From Fibrobacterota bacterium (GTDB lineage: Bacteria; Fibrobacterota; Chitinivibrionia; Chitinivibrionales; Chitinispirillaceae), in assembly GCA_023436145.1 (NCBI GenBank), contig JAEZKP010000047.1, forward strand, positions 198,411 to 262,410: a stretch of 64,000 nt of DNA, written 5' to 3'. Made by a program: the position numbers and the translations under genes. Of the stretch, positions 9,476 through 17,866 are shown one piece after another (positions within the stretch are counted from its first letter, which is position 1; each line of letters starts with the position of its first letter). Below the pieces are notes generated by a model that had not been told where the DNA came from, did no database searches, and saw only the letters and a program-made list of their open reading frames with translations.

Positions 9476-9945
9476 ATAAAGTATCCTTTCGATAGTTTAT
9501 CGGGAGAATAAAGCTGTGTCAGGACTTATTGTGTCAGGACTTATATAAAGATACAAAATGGCAGATGGATTTCAGAATCATAAATTAATGAGGCCATCTT
9601 TTTTAGGTTTATATAGAATCATTTCCGATAAGTGCATCCTGTTCGGTTTTTAGATTTAAAAGTTTCAAGGTCTCAAATAAGAGTTATTCAGCACCAAAAG
9701 CTCTGCAAAATGCCCCTATTGAGTAATTCGTGAGGTCAAATGTTGAAACAGATTTGCACCGTGCAGATCTACTTTTCCAATGAGGACAGGTCGAAAATGC
9801 ACAAAACTTTCTTTTGGAATCGTTTGAAGGTCCAGGATGCATTGCAGATCGATCATGAGAAGAGATCATCTTCCCGGAAAGAATAGTCCGGTAAAAACGA
9901 TCCTCTATCCGGTCGAAAAAAACAACGCCAACAGGACAAATTCTC
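9476..9945. other. Intergenic region with a 15-bp direct repeat
   Basis: No convincing gene. TGTGTCAGGACTTAT is repeated in tandem at 9515-9529 and 9530-9544, upstream of the DUF2760-Hsp70 operon on the opposite strand. It may be a duplicated regulator site or a chance duplication. A 61-codon minus-strand frame at 9684-9869 has no supporting features. Confidence 0.5.
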
Positions 9946-10308
9946 TCACTCTACCCCCCATACATCCTTATGGTTGATTTTATATTCGACATCAGTGAGA
10001 TAAATTGGAATTATTCTGTCCAGATTGAGAGCCTTAAGTATTTCCAGTATCCTCCCGGATACATTCACAATAACCAGGACTCCTCCCCTACCCTGTACGA
10101 ATTTTCTGATCCTTACTATAAGCCCCAGACCGGAGCTGTACAAATTATTTACTATAGACAAGTCTAATATCACATGTGTCAGCTTTCCGTTGCAGTTATT
10201 TATAATTGCAGATTCAACAGTTTTACTGTCTTCGAGCTTTATTGAATCGGGTATATTAATCCACAGATCCCCAGCCTTACTGGCAATTGATAGTTGTCCA
10301 AATTCCAT
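9946..10308 (-). CDS. STAS-domain anti-sigma factor antagonist-like protein
   Basis: A single-domain 120-residue STAS protein. Such proteins (SpoIIAA/RsbV type) switch partner anti-sigma kinases or GGDEF/PP2C modules by reversible phosphorylation of a serine. The core HVILDLSIVNNLYSSGLGLIVRIRK (about 44-68) contains the conserved strand followed by SSGLG, the usual phosphorylation site region, although the preceding Asp of the common DSSG motif is replaced by Tyr. A good AGGAA precedes the ATG. No kinase or sigma factor gene is adjacent, so its partner is not known. Confidence 0.8.
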   Translation of the reverse strand: MEFGQLSIASKAGDLWINIPDSIKLEDSKTVESAIINNCNGKLTHVILDLSIVNNLYSSGLGLIVRIRKFVQGRGGVLVIVNVSGRILEILKALNLDRIIPIYLTDVEYKINHKDVWGVE

Positions 10309-10808
10309 TTTCTTATTCCTGACTTATCGGGTCTTTTGGGTTCAGATGAAGACGTTTATTCACAAACACATGACTTATAAACATTTTTGAAAGTCAATTA
10401 CACGGATCTGAACTGTTTCTGGACCACCTTCAACTCCTTTCAAATATACTACTTACCTTTTAATAACACTTCCTTATGCAAACTTTGTCCAGATTCACAA
10501 TTTGGATTGCACCAGAGTTCTGCAAATCACGTCCCAATCCACTGAAGTCCGTTGGGAAGGATTTGCTTTATAATAAACACGATCAGAACACTCCTCAATC
10601 CTGAAATATTGATCAAGGAGATTTTTACACACAGCCATTTTGTATAATATGTGATAGCATTAGGGGGTTGGAATTGATTATAAAATCCCTGCAAACCATT
10701 TGCAAGCAAAATAAAATGATTTCTGTATCTGTTGCCGGGCTCTATAGTAGTGATCCTCAAAAAATTCACTGATTTGCCACTTGACAGATACTCTGGAGGT
10801 GTATTGAT
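10309..10808. other. Intergenic region without a convincing gene
   Basis: About 500 bases of AT-rich sequence between the STAS gene and the glycosyltransferase-like gene. An 80-codon frame on the minus strand (10527-10769) has no good ribosome binding site and no recognisable domain, and I do not call it. No tRNA, repeat array or strong hairpin was seen. Confidence 0.5.
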
Positions 10809-11870
10809 TCAAATTAATGATTGAATCAGATCAGCTGCCATAAATGCACCTGAAACCGCATCCCTGGAATGGCTTTTCTTGTGCAAAATGTGACCGAGAG
10901 CATCTTCCCATTGCAAACTGAAATACTGTTCTTCAGAGAGACAGTACCCCATCCCCCATTTTTTTACCGCTTTCTCCAGAACCGGATATTCAGCAAAGTT
11001 CTTCCTTGGTAAATAAATAAGAGGAGTTCCGTTCAAAAAGCATTCTGAAATCACTCCGTAACCGATTTTACTTACGACGCAATCTACAGATGAAATTATA
11101 TCCTGATATGGAAAAACCTTTTTATCTATCAGGTGAAAATTGGAGGGTCTGGAGGGTAAATCATAGAGTCCCAGAAATTCCCAATCGGAAAAATCATTGA
11201 GTTTCTGCCAGCAGGCACTGTTCATGCCGAAATCACCGGTGTAGATAAGCCCAAGCTTCTTATTACTGTTTATACCATACCTGCTAAGAACAGATTCTTT
11301 TCTGTTAATACCTATCCGCCCGGTCACAGGTACTTCCACCCTTTTGCGGAAATAGTCCATATCCATTGAGGGTTGCAAGGCGATAAGGAGATCAGCATAA
11401 GAATACTGTTTTATAATTTCATCAAGATATGGTTTAAAAGATGGATTCCAGTTCAGGTATTCAGCATATATGTCATGCCAGGTAAAGTTAGTGACAGCCA
11501 CAGAAGGAAGGCTGGAGTGTCTGGCTATTTCAAATGCAAACGGGGTTATGTCACTGACAATCAAATCCACCTTTTGAGCAGCACACCATTTAAGCTCCTT
11601 TTCCAGGTTTTCCCGGTTTTTATCAGCTATCTTTCTATAACATTCCAGAGTTGACAAAATATCTACGGTTACCCCATCAGACTGCAGGCAACCGCAATCA
11701 TACCTGGCTTCCAGTACAGAAAACGGTCTGTTAAGCTCTTCGCAGAAAAACTTCTGGGGCAACAGAGTTCTGAAGGTTATCTGAACATCAGTGGAGAAAC
11801 AGTTTGCTATAGCGGTAGCACGCACACCATGTCCGTATCCATGTGAGGTAATAAAATAAGCTATATGCAC
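10809..11870 (-). CDS. GT-B fold glycosyltransferase-like protein (related to L-arabinokinase N-terminal domain)
   Basis: A 353-residue protein starting at GTG 11870 with GGGGAGG just upstream. The N-terminus MHIAYFITSHGYGHGVRATAIAN has the HGYGH-type glycine/histidine loop of the GT1/MurG-like family and of the N-terminal domain of arabinokinase. The second half contains LIYTGDFGMNS as the start of the nucleotide-sugar-binding domain. It also has VDCVVSKIGYGVISECFLNG, the typical acceptor/donor loop with GxGxxxE, and PLIYLPR. A cytosolic nucleotide-sugar-dependent transferase or pyrophosphorylase-like role is probable, but the substrate is unknown. It is monocistronic and divergent from fusA. 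Confidence 0.7.
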   Translation of the reverse strand: MHIAYFITSHGYGHGVRATAIANCFSTDVQITFRTLLPQKFFCEELNRPFSVLEARYDCGCLQSDGVTVDILSTLECYRKIADKNRENLEKELKWCAAQKVDLIVSDITPFAFEIARHSSLPSVAVTNFTWHDIYAEYLNWNPSFKPYLDEIIKQYSYADLLIALQPSMDMDYFRKRVEVPVTGRIGINRKESVLSRYGINSNKKLGLIYTGDFGMNSACWQKLNDFSDWEFLGLYDLPSRPSNFHLIDKKVFPYQDIISSVDCVVSKIGYGVISECFLNGTPLIYLPRKNFAEYPVLEKAVKKWGMGYCLSEEQYFSLQWEDALGHILHKKSHSRDAVSGAFMAADLIQSLI

Positions 11871-12253
11871 AACATCCTCCCCTTATCATCGTATTAATTG
11901 CAGAAATTGCTCTGTCTTGCGAAATTTAAATGAAAATACAAAAATGTTCTATTCAGAGCGGTCTCTAACTGCTGATAAATTTTCTATTAGGTATCTAAAA
12001 CTACATTTATTATATTTCTCGGCCGTTGAAGATTAAAACTTTGCCACAGTAATAATCTCCTTGGAACTAATATAAGAGTCCCCGAAACAGTTTATTGTTT
12101 TCTAAAAAAAAACACAGTGTTTCTGACAAACTGTTTTAAAGGTGATATAATTGTGGTATATCAGCAGAAAAAAGAAATTGGTATCAGTTTGAACACAGAT
12201 CGCTCGTTTTTTATTGCACAGAACGCTATTTTTACAGTGAGAGGTTTTTGATT
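11871..12253. other. Divergent intergenic region with nested inverted repeats upstream of fusA
   Basis: AAACAGTTT at 12085-12093 pairs exactly with AAACTGTTT at 12128-12136. Inside this loop AAACAC/GTGTTT (about 12110-12122) forms a second small inverted repeat. The arrangement sits about 120 bases before the EF-G start and could be a leader hairpin or regulator site. No open reading frame of note is present. Confidence 0.4.
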
Positions 12254-14350
12254 ATGGCCAATGACATCCTTACGATGCGCAATATAGGAATCAGCGCACA
12301 TATCGATTCAGGAAAAACGACACTGACAGAAAGAATATTGTTCTACTGTCAGAAAATCCATGCTATCCATGAAGTTAAAGGCAAAGATGGTGTTGGTGCC
12401 ACAATGGATTCGATGGAGCTTGAACGTGAACGTGGTATCACCATTTCATCTGCTGCAACCAATGTAGAGTGGAAAAACCATCAGATAAACGTTATTGATA
12501 CCCCGGGACACGTAGATTTTACAATAGAGGTTGAACGTGCACTCAGGGTACTGGATGGAGCGATTCTGGTACTATGTTCCGTTGGTGGTGTACAGTCTCA
12601 ATCCATCACGGTTGACCGTCAGCTTAAAAGATACAAAGTACCCCGTCTCGCTTTTGTTAATAAGTGCGACCGTTCCGGAGCTAATCCTTTCAAAGTTAAA
12701 GACCAGCTCCGTGAGAAACTGGGTCACAATGCAGTAATGGTACAGATTCCTATCGGGTTAGAGGAAAAGCTTGAAGGTGTTGTCGATCTGGTTACCATGA
12801 AAGCTGTATATTTTGATGGCAAAAACGGTGAGAATATCCGGGAGGATAATATCCCTGCACATCTGGAAGAGCAGGCAAAAGAATATCGGGAAATAATGCT
12901 GGATACACTTTCCATGTATTCAGATGAACTTGCAGAATCATATCTGGAAGGAACCGAAACTGTAGAACAGATCCGTAAGGCGATCAGAGCGGGCACCTTA
13001 TCATTGCAGCTTACACCGGTTTTCTGCGGATCAGCTTATAAGAATAAAGGTATTCAGCTTCTACTGGATGGAGTTATTAATTATCTGCCCAATCCTTCAG
13101 AAATTGATTACCGGGCTATAGACAAAGACAAAAATGGTGAAGAGTTCCCCATTAAAGCCGATGATAATGAAGCACCGATAGTACTAGCTTTCAAACTTGA
13201 GGATGGACAGTACGGGCAGCTTACATATATCAGAGTTTATCAGGGTTCGATTCGCAAAGGTTCTGAGCTGGTAAACAGCAGAACTGGAAAAAGGTTCAAA
13301 GTCGGCCGGCTTATCAGGATGCATGCCAATTCTATGGAGGATATTAATGAAGCAGGCGCAGGTGACATTGTTGCTTTGTTTGGTATAGATTGTGCCTCCG
13401 GAGATACTTTCTGTGCAGAAGACCTCAATGTGAGCATGACTTCCATGTACGTTCCGGAACCGGTTATCTCTCTGGCAATAAAGCCGGTAGACAAGAAGTC
13501 TGCCGATAATATGTCAAAAGCTCTAAACAGGTTTGTTAAAGAGGACCCGACTTTCAAAAGTTTTGTAGATCCTGAGTCCAATGAAACCATCATCAGGGGT
13601 ATGGGAGAGTTACATCTCGAAATTTATATTGAAAGAATGAAGCGTGAGTACAAAGTTGAGCTTGAAACCGGGATGCCTCAGGTGGCTTACAGGGAAACTA
13701 TCACCCAGGCAGCCAATTTTGATTATACTCATAAGAAGCAGACTGGTGGTGCCGGCCAATATGGACGGGTTGCTGGAATTATGGAACCATCATCGGAAAA
13801 AGATTACGAGTTTGTGGATGCAATCAAGGGCGGTGTGATTCCAAATGAGTTTATTCCTTCATGTGATAAAGGATTCAAGCAGTGTCTGTCCAAAGGTAAA
13901 ATTATCGGATTTCCAATCGTGGGAGTTAAGCTTACCATAAATGATGGTAGCTTTCACCCGGTAGACTCTTCCGATATTGCTTTCCAGCAGGCGGCAATCG
14001 GTGGATTCTGGCAGGCCTTTGAAAAAGCAAAAGCTGAAATACTGGAACCTATTATGAAAGTATCCGTGGAAGGACCTTCAGAATTCCAGGGAAATATCCT
14101 GGGAAGCATAAACCAACGTCGCGGGATGATTGTCAGTACAACCGAGGAAAGCAATTTTACCAGAATTGAAGCAGAAGTTCCTTTAAGTGAGATGTTTGGC
14201 TATTCAACAGTTCTACGCTCACTCACTCAGGGAAAAGCCGAATTTACCATGGAATTTTTGAAATATGGAAAAGTACCGGCTTCTATCGCAGAACAATTGA
14301 AAAAACAATATCAGGAAGAAAAGAAAACCGATGGCAAAAAGGGTAAATAA
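12254..14350 (+). CDS. fusA: Elongation factor G (EFG1/mitochondrial-like subtype)
   Basis: A 698-residue translational GTPase that drives ribosomal translocation. The ATG at 12254 is preferred over a TTG six bases earlier because GAGAGG lies eight to nine bases upstream of it. The P-loop reads [10 protein letters not shown] (15-24) instead of the common AHIDAGKTT. Switch I contains [24 protein letters not shown], and switch II is [17 protein letters not shown] plus the [15 protein letters not shown] stretch is, to my knowledge, typical of mtEFG1 and the spdEFG1 group of spirochaetes, planctomycetes and some other phyla. In that group translocation and recycling are split between two EF-Gs. 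Domains II to V follow, ending with a lysine-rich tail. No rpsL, rpsG or tuf is adjacent, unlike the str operon. Confidence 0.95.
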   Translation: MANDILTMRNIGISAHIDSGKTTLTERILFYCQKIHAIHEVKGKDGVGATMDSMELERERGITISSAATNVEWKNHQINVIDTPGHVDFTIEVERALRVLDGAILVLCSVGGVQSQSITVDRQLKRYKVPRLAFVNKCDRSGANPFKVKDQLREKLGHNAVMVQIPIGLEEKLEGVVDLVTMKAVYFDGKNGENIREDNIPAHLEEQAKEYREIMLDTLSMYSDELAESYLEGTETVEQIRKAIRAGTLSLQLTPVFCGSAYKNKGIQLLLDGVINYLPNPSEIDYRAIDKDKNGEEFPIKADDNEAPIVLAFKLEDGQYGQLTYIRVYQGSIRKGSELVNSRTGKRFKVGRLIRMHANSMEDINEAGAGDIVALFGIDCASGDTFCAEDLNVSMTSMYVPEPVISLAIKPVDKKSADNMSKALNRFVKEDPTFKSFVDPESNETIIRGMGELHLEIYIERMKREYKVELETGMPQVAYRETITQAANFDYTHKKQTGGAGQYGRVAGIMEPSSEKDYEFVDAIKGGVIPNEFIPSCDKGFKQCLSKGKIIGFPIVGVKLTINDGSFHPVDSSDIAFQQAAIGGFWQAFEKAKAEILEPIMKVSVEGPSEFQGNILGSINQRRGMIVSTTEESNFTRIEAEVPLSEMFGYSTVLRSLTQGKAEFTMEFLKYGKVPASIAEQLKKQYQEEKKTDGKKGK

Positions 14351-14364
14351 AAAGGAGGCAGCTA

Positions 14365-15066
14365 ATGGTTAAAAAAGAACTCATAACCAGGAGCCCATTA
14401 CGCATCCTGGAAAAATCAACCCATGGTGGGGTCGGAAAAGGTAATATCGGTGTTATAGCTGCCAGAAAAGGTGTGGGTAAAACCGCCTGCCTTGTTCACA
14501 TTGCAACAGATCAGCTGTTTCAGGGCAAACATGTCATTCACGTTTCCTTTGCCAGTGATACAAGCCATATCGTTTCATGGTACGAGGACATTTTTCAGGA
14601 AATTGCTCGTCGCTATAAACTTGATTGCACAATGGATGTTCATGATGATATAATCAGACACAGAGTAATCATGAATTTTCGCCAGGATGGTGTGCAGGCG
14701 GATCAGGTACAGAAAGGTGTACGTTCCATGATTCAGGAGGGTAACTTTTCTGCAGATCTGGTTATAGTTGACGGCTATGATTTCTCTAAGGTCTCAGCTG
14801 AAGAGTTTTCCAGATTCAAAAAACTGGCAGAAGAAATGGGAATAGAGATCTGGTTCAGTGCGACTTTGCACAGGGACAGTTCCATGGTTAATGGTATTCC
14901 CTCGGTTCTGACTCCGATGATGAAAGATCTGGCAATCATAATCATGCTGGAACCCAGAGAGGGTCATATTCATCTTAAGCTGGTGAAAGATCATGAGGTA
15001 ACTCCTGCTGAAGATTTACATCTAAAACTGGATCCTCAGATTCTTCTGATAGCAGAGGAAGCATAA
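14365..15066 (+). CDS. RecA/DnaB-like P-loop ATPase of unknown function
   Basis: A 233-residue cytosolic protein with a Walker A motif ARKGVGKT at 33-40 and a Walker B-like strand DLVIVDGYDF near 132-141. The layout (GNIGVIAARKGVGKTACLVHIATDQLFQGKHVIHVSF) resembles the RadA/DnaB/KaiC core but lacks a helicase N-terminal domain and zinc finger. AAAGGAGG precedes the start. The gene begins 14 bases after fusA on the same strand, so cotranscription is likely. A perfect 11-bp hairpin follows it. The link to translation is only contextual; no specific function can be assigned. Confidence 0.7.
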   Translation: MVKKELITRSPLRILEKSTHGGVGKGNIGVIAARKGVGKTACLVHIATDQLFQGKHVIHVSFASDTSHIVSWYEDIFQEIARRYKLDCTMDVHDDIIRHRVIMNFRQDGVQADQVQKGVRSMIQEGNFSADLVIVDGYDFSKVSAEEFSRFKKLAEEMGIEIWFSATLHRDSSMVNGIPSVLTPMMKDLAIIIMLEPREGHIHLKLVKDHEVTPAEDLHLKLDPQILLIAEEA

Positions 15067-15074
15067 GTTTTTCC

Positions 15075-15102
15075 GCAAGTACAGGTAAACCCCTGTACTT
15101 GC
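15075..15102 (+). terminator. Hairpin after the fusA-ATPase pair
   Basis: GCAAGTACAGG at 15075-15085 pairs perfectly with CCTGTACTTGC at 15092-15102 around a six-base loop. The 3' flank (AATTCCCC) is not a T tract, so it may be a processing or attenuation hairpin rather than a classical intrinsic terminator. Confidence 0.5.
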
Positions 15103-15159
15103 AATTCCCCTGAATCAAAGCGGCAGAGGTTCCAGTCGCAACGTCCGGAAAGGATAGCG

Positions 15160-15939
15160 ATGAGAATACCTCTGTGCATGATTTTTCTGGTTCAACTGGT
15201 TTTTCAAGCAAATCCAGATAAAAATCAGTCTATAAAAAAGTTACCCCGCGATCCTTTTGAGATCCAATTAGCCAATCTTTCTGCCACCATTAATGAAAAA
15301 AACGGCGAATGCGAAAAGGTCAGAATCACTTACCCTGATTCAAAAGACCAGGTGATCATCACTGCTACAGATGACATATTTATTAAATTCACCCGCAACG
15401 GAAACGAAAAAACCGTTTATCGGGAAAACATCAATAGTGCATATACTATTTCTGCATTCGAAGCAAAACACCTCAAACTGGTCAGTAAATCACTATTAAC
15501 AACTCTGGAAGAATTCGAAGAGGACTTACAAAACAACAGATGGGGGAAATGCCTTTTTCTTGATTCGTATTTTCCGCGCTTTCTTAAAGGCTATTATTAC
15601 CTTTTCTGTCTTTCAATGAGCACCTCAGATGTTCTACCGGAGAGTGTAAATGTTGCGGATTCTTTGTATGATATCTCTCTCAATTCCGATAAATCAGATA
15701 TCCGGCTCAACAAATGGCAATCAACGGACGATTACATCGTAAAATTGCGTATTGCCACCAAGGAGCTGATATACCAGATCAAACTGTGGCAGCAGGAAAT
15801 TTCCAAAAAGGAAAAAAACAATTCGGAGATAACAGTCAGCAAAGAGTTTGCCCGCTCTCTGGGCCTATTTGCGAGTATATACTTTAATGAATCTGTGCAA
15901 CAGAAAAAAACTCCCGCAACCGCTAAGACAACCAGATAA
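15160..15939 (+). CDS. Exported protein of unknown function, 259 aa
   Basis: The N-terminus MRIPLCMIFLVQLVFQANP looks like a short signal peptide. AAAGGAT lies before the ATG. Residues about 40-105 alternate as beta strands with DQVIITATDDIFIKFTRNGNEKTVYRE. The rest is helical, with ELIYQIKLWQQEISKKEKNN near the C-terminus, and the protein ends in a Thr/Ala/Lys-rich tail. I do not recognise a family. It lies between the fusA unit and the secretion operon on the same strand and could be periplasmic, but nothing ties it firmly to secretion. Confidence 0.6.
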   Translation: MRIPLCMIFLVQLVFQANPDKNQSIKKLPRDPFEIQLANLSATINEKNGECEKVRITYPDSKDQVIITATDDIFIKFTRNGNEKTVYRENINSAYTISAFEAKHLKLVSKSLLTTLEEFEEDLQNNRWGKCLFLDSYFPRFLKGYYYLFCLSMSTSDVLPESVNVADSLYDISLNSDKSDIRLNKWQSTDDYIVKLRIATKELIYQIKLWQQEISKKEKNNSEITVSKEFARSLGLFASIYFNESVQQKKTPATAKTTR

Positions 15940-16114
15940 CCTCCAGAGAGTAAAGCCAGTTAATTCTATAAAACAATTGTACTTTTCTATATTTTTTTAT
16001 ACAATCAAGCGATCCAAATATTAGGCAACATTCCTAACAAAATGTTATTTTTAGAATTAGCCCGAAATACAATTCCAAATGAATTACTATTTATCCCTTT
16101 AAACTGAGGCATTG

Positions 16115-17824
16115 ATGCAGTTAAGAATTGGAAGTGCATTAAAGACAAAACTGTTTCTGGAAGATATGGTTTTAGAAGATGCTGCTGCAAAAGCTAAAGA
16201 AGAGGGGGTTAGAATCGGTAAAGTTCTCACCAACAACGGCATGATTTCTGAAGAACTTCTGTATGAAACTCTGGCTGAACAATACTCTCTGGAATTTATC
16301 TCCAGAATCGATAATCGCATCGATATGGACCTGCTCAGGGAACTGCCTGCAGAGCTTTTTAAAGAGGGGCGATGTTTTCCACTAGGGAGTGATGAGACGA
16401 CTTTAAAAATCGTGGTCGCTGATCCGCTGGATATTGAGATAGTTCAACTGGCAGGGCTTTATAGTGATCTCTTAGTGGAAACTGCCCTGAGTACACCCAC
16501 TGAAATGGAAAAACTCGCTAATCAGCTCTTTGAGGGTAACACTCTTTTTAAACAATCTGCTGGAAAGATAAGCAGAGAGTACGAAAAGCAGATGCAAGTT
16601 GATGAGACTCTCACTTTGGAGGAGATAAGAGAGAGAACCGAATCAGAACCGGTAGTCAGAATGGTATCTCTGATTTTTGATGAAGCAGTAAAATTAAACG
16701 TTTCAGACATCCACATTGAGCCATCAGAACATGATGCAAACGTGCGATTTCGTATAGATGGTATGCTGCGTCAATACACTGAACTCTCCAAATGGATGTT
16801 TACCCCTCTGACCTCCAGAATAAAAATTCTGGCAGATCTGGATATCGCAGAAAAAAGAGTACCTCAGGATGGCAGAATACGTTTTGTACAAAATAACCAG
16901 GCTTATGATTTCCGTGTCTCAACGCTGCCTACCCATTTCGGTGAAAAAACCGTAATTCGTATTCTCAAACATGACAAATCCCTTCTTGATCTGAAAAATC
17001 TAGGCATTTCGCCATCGGAACTGGATAAAATTTATGAACTGGTTGAAAAACCACAAGGTATGATTTTTGTTACCGGTCCCACAGGGAGTGGAAAAAGTTC
17101 CACTCTTTTCGCCTGTCTTAACCGTATCAAACACAAGGCGATAAATATCACCACTATTGAAAATCCTATTGAGTACAAACTTGAAGGTGTCAATCAGGTC
17201 CAGATAAATGATAAGGCAGGAGTAAGTTTTGCTGCAGCCCTGCGTTCCATTCTCAGACAAGATCCGGATGTAATTTTGGTGGGAGAGATCCGGGATAACG
17301 AAACTGCTCAGATAGCAGTGCAGGCATCCCAGACCGGGCATCTGGTGTTTTCCACTTTACATACCAATGACGCGATTGCGGCAATTACCCGCTTAAAAGA
17401 TCTGGGAATTCCGGGTTTTCTTATCTCTTCCTCTCTTTTAGCAATCGTTGCACAACGTCTGGTTCGCGTTCTGTGTGTTAAATGCAAAAAAGAAACTGAC
17501 ATGTCCGATGATCTTAAGAAAAGATGGTCCGCACTTCTGGGTTCAGACTCTTTTCCCAAAACGTTCTCCGCTTGTGGCTGCGAAGCGTGTAATTTTACCG
17601 GCTATAAAGGCCGGGCCGGCATTTTTGAAATAGTGTCAGTTAATGAAAAAATCCGCGCTTTGATTTCCGAAAATATTTCCGAAACATCTTTGAGGAAAAA
17701 ATTACGCGATGAAGGATTCAAATCACTTCTGCAGGACGGTATTTCCAAAGTCGAACAGGGAATCACAACCCCGGAAGAACTCCTCAGAGTAGTCCTGGTA
17801 GAGGATCTGGATTATGACAAATAA
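16115..17824 (+). CDS. gspE: Type II secretion / type IV pilus assembly ATPase (GspE/PilB family)
   Basis: A 569-residue hexameric motor ATPase. A TTG at 16112 is possible, but GAGG just upstream favours the ATG at 16115. An N-terminal MshEN-type domain (about 1-140) with LRIGSALKTK and IGKVLTNNGMISEE binds the membrane platform or c-di-GMP in relatives. The core has Walker A GPTGSGKS at 321-328, the Asp box around ITTIENPIEY at 345-354, Walker B DVILVGEIRD at 385-394 and the His box GHLVFSTLHTNDA at 408-420. A tetracysteine zinc site is formed by C454, C457, C489 and C492, as in GspE and PilB. It opens the secretion operon; 42 bases separate it from the secretin gene. Confidence 0.93.
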   Translation: MQLRIGSALKTKLFLEDMVLEDAAAKAKEEGVRIGKVLTNNGMISEELLYETLAEQYSLEFISRIDNRIDMDLLRELPAELFKEGRCFPLGSDETTLKIVVADPLDIEIVQLAGLYSDLLVETALSTPTEMEKLANQLFEGNTLFKQSAGKISREYEKQMQVDETLTLEEIRERTESEPVVRMVSLIFDEAVKLNVSDIHIEPSEHDANVRFRIDGMLRQYTELSKWMFTPLTSRIKILADLDIAEKRVPQDGRIRFVQNNQAYDFRVSTLPTHFGEKTVIRILKHDKSLLDLKNLGISPSELDKIYELVEKPQGMIFVTGPTGSGKSSTLFACLNRIKHKAINITTIENPIEYKLEGVNQVQINDKAGVSFAAALRSILRQDPDVILVGEIRDNETAQIAVQASQTGHLVFSTLHTNDAIAAITRLKDLGIPGFLISSSLLAIVAQRLVRVLCVKCKKETDMSDDLKKRWSALLGSDSFPKTFSACGCEACNFTGYKGRAGIFEIVSVNEKIRALISENISETSLRKKLRDEGFKSLLQDGISKVEQGITTPEELLRVVLVEDLDYDK

Positions 17825-17866
17825 ATTTAAACATTTAAATCTGTAGAATTTTCAGACAGGTGCCCC

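Noticed and set aside
9684..9869. 61-residue minus-strand frame
   Set aside because: No ribosome site, unusual Cys/Ser composition, and no recognisable motif.
10527..10769. 80-residue minus-strand frame in the STAS-glycosyltransferase gap
   Set aside because: No Shine-Dalgarno and no domain; probably chance in AT-rich DNA.
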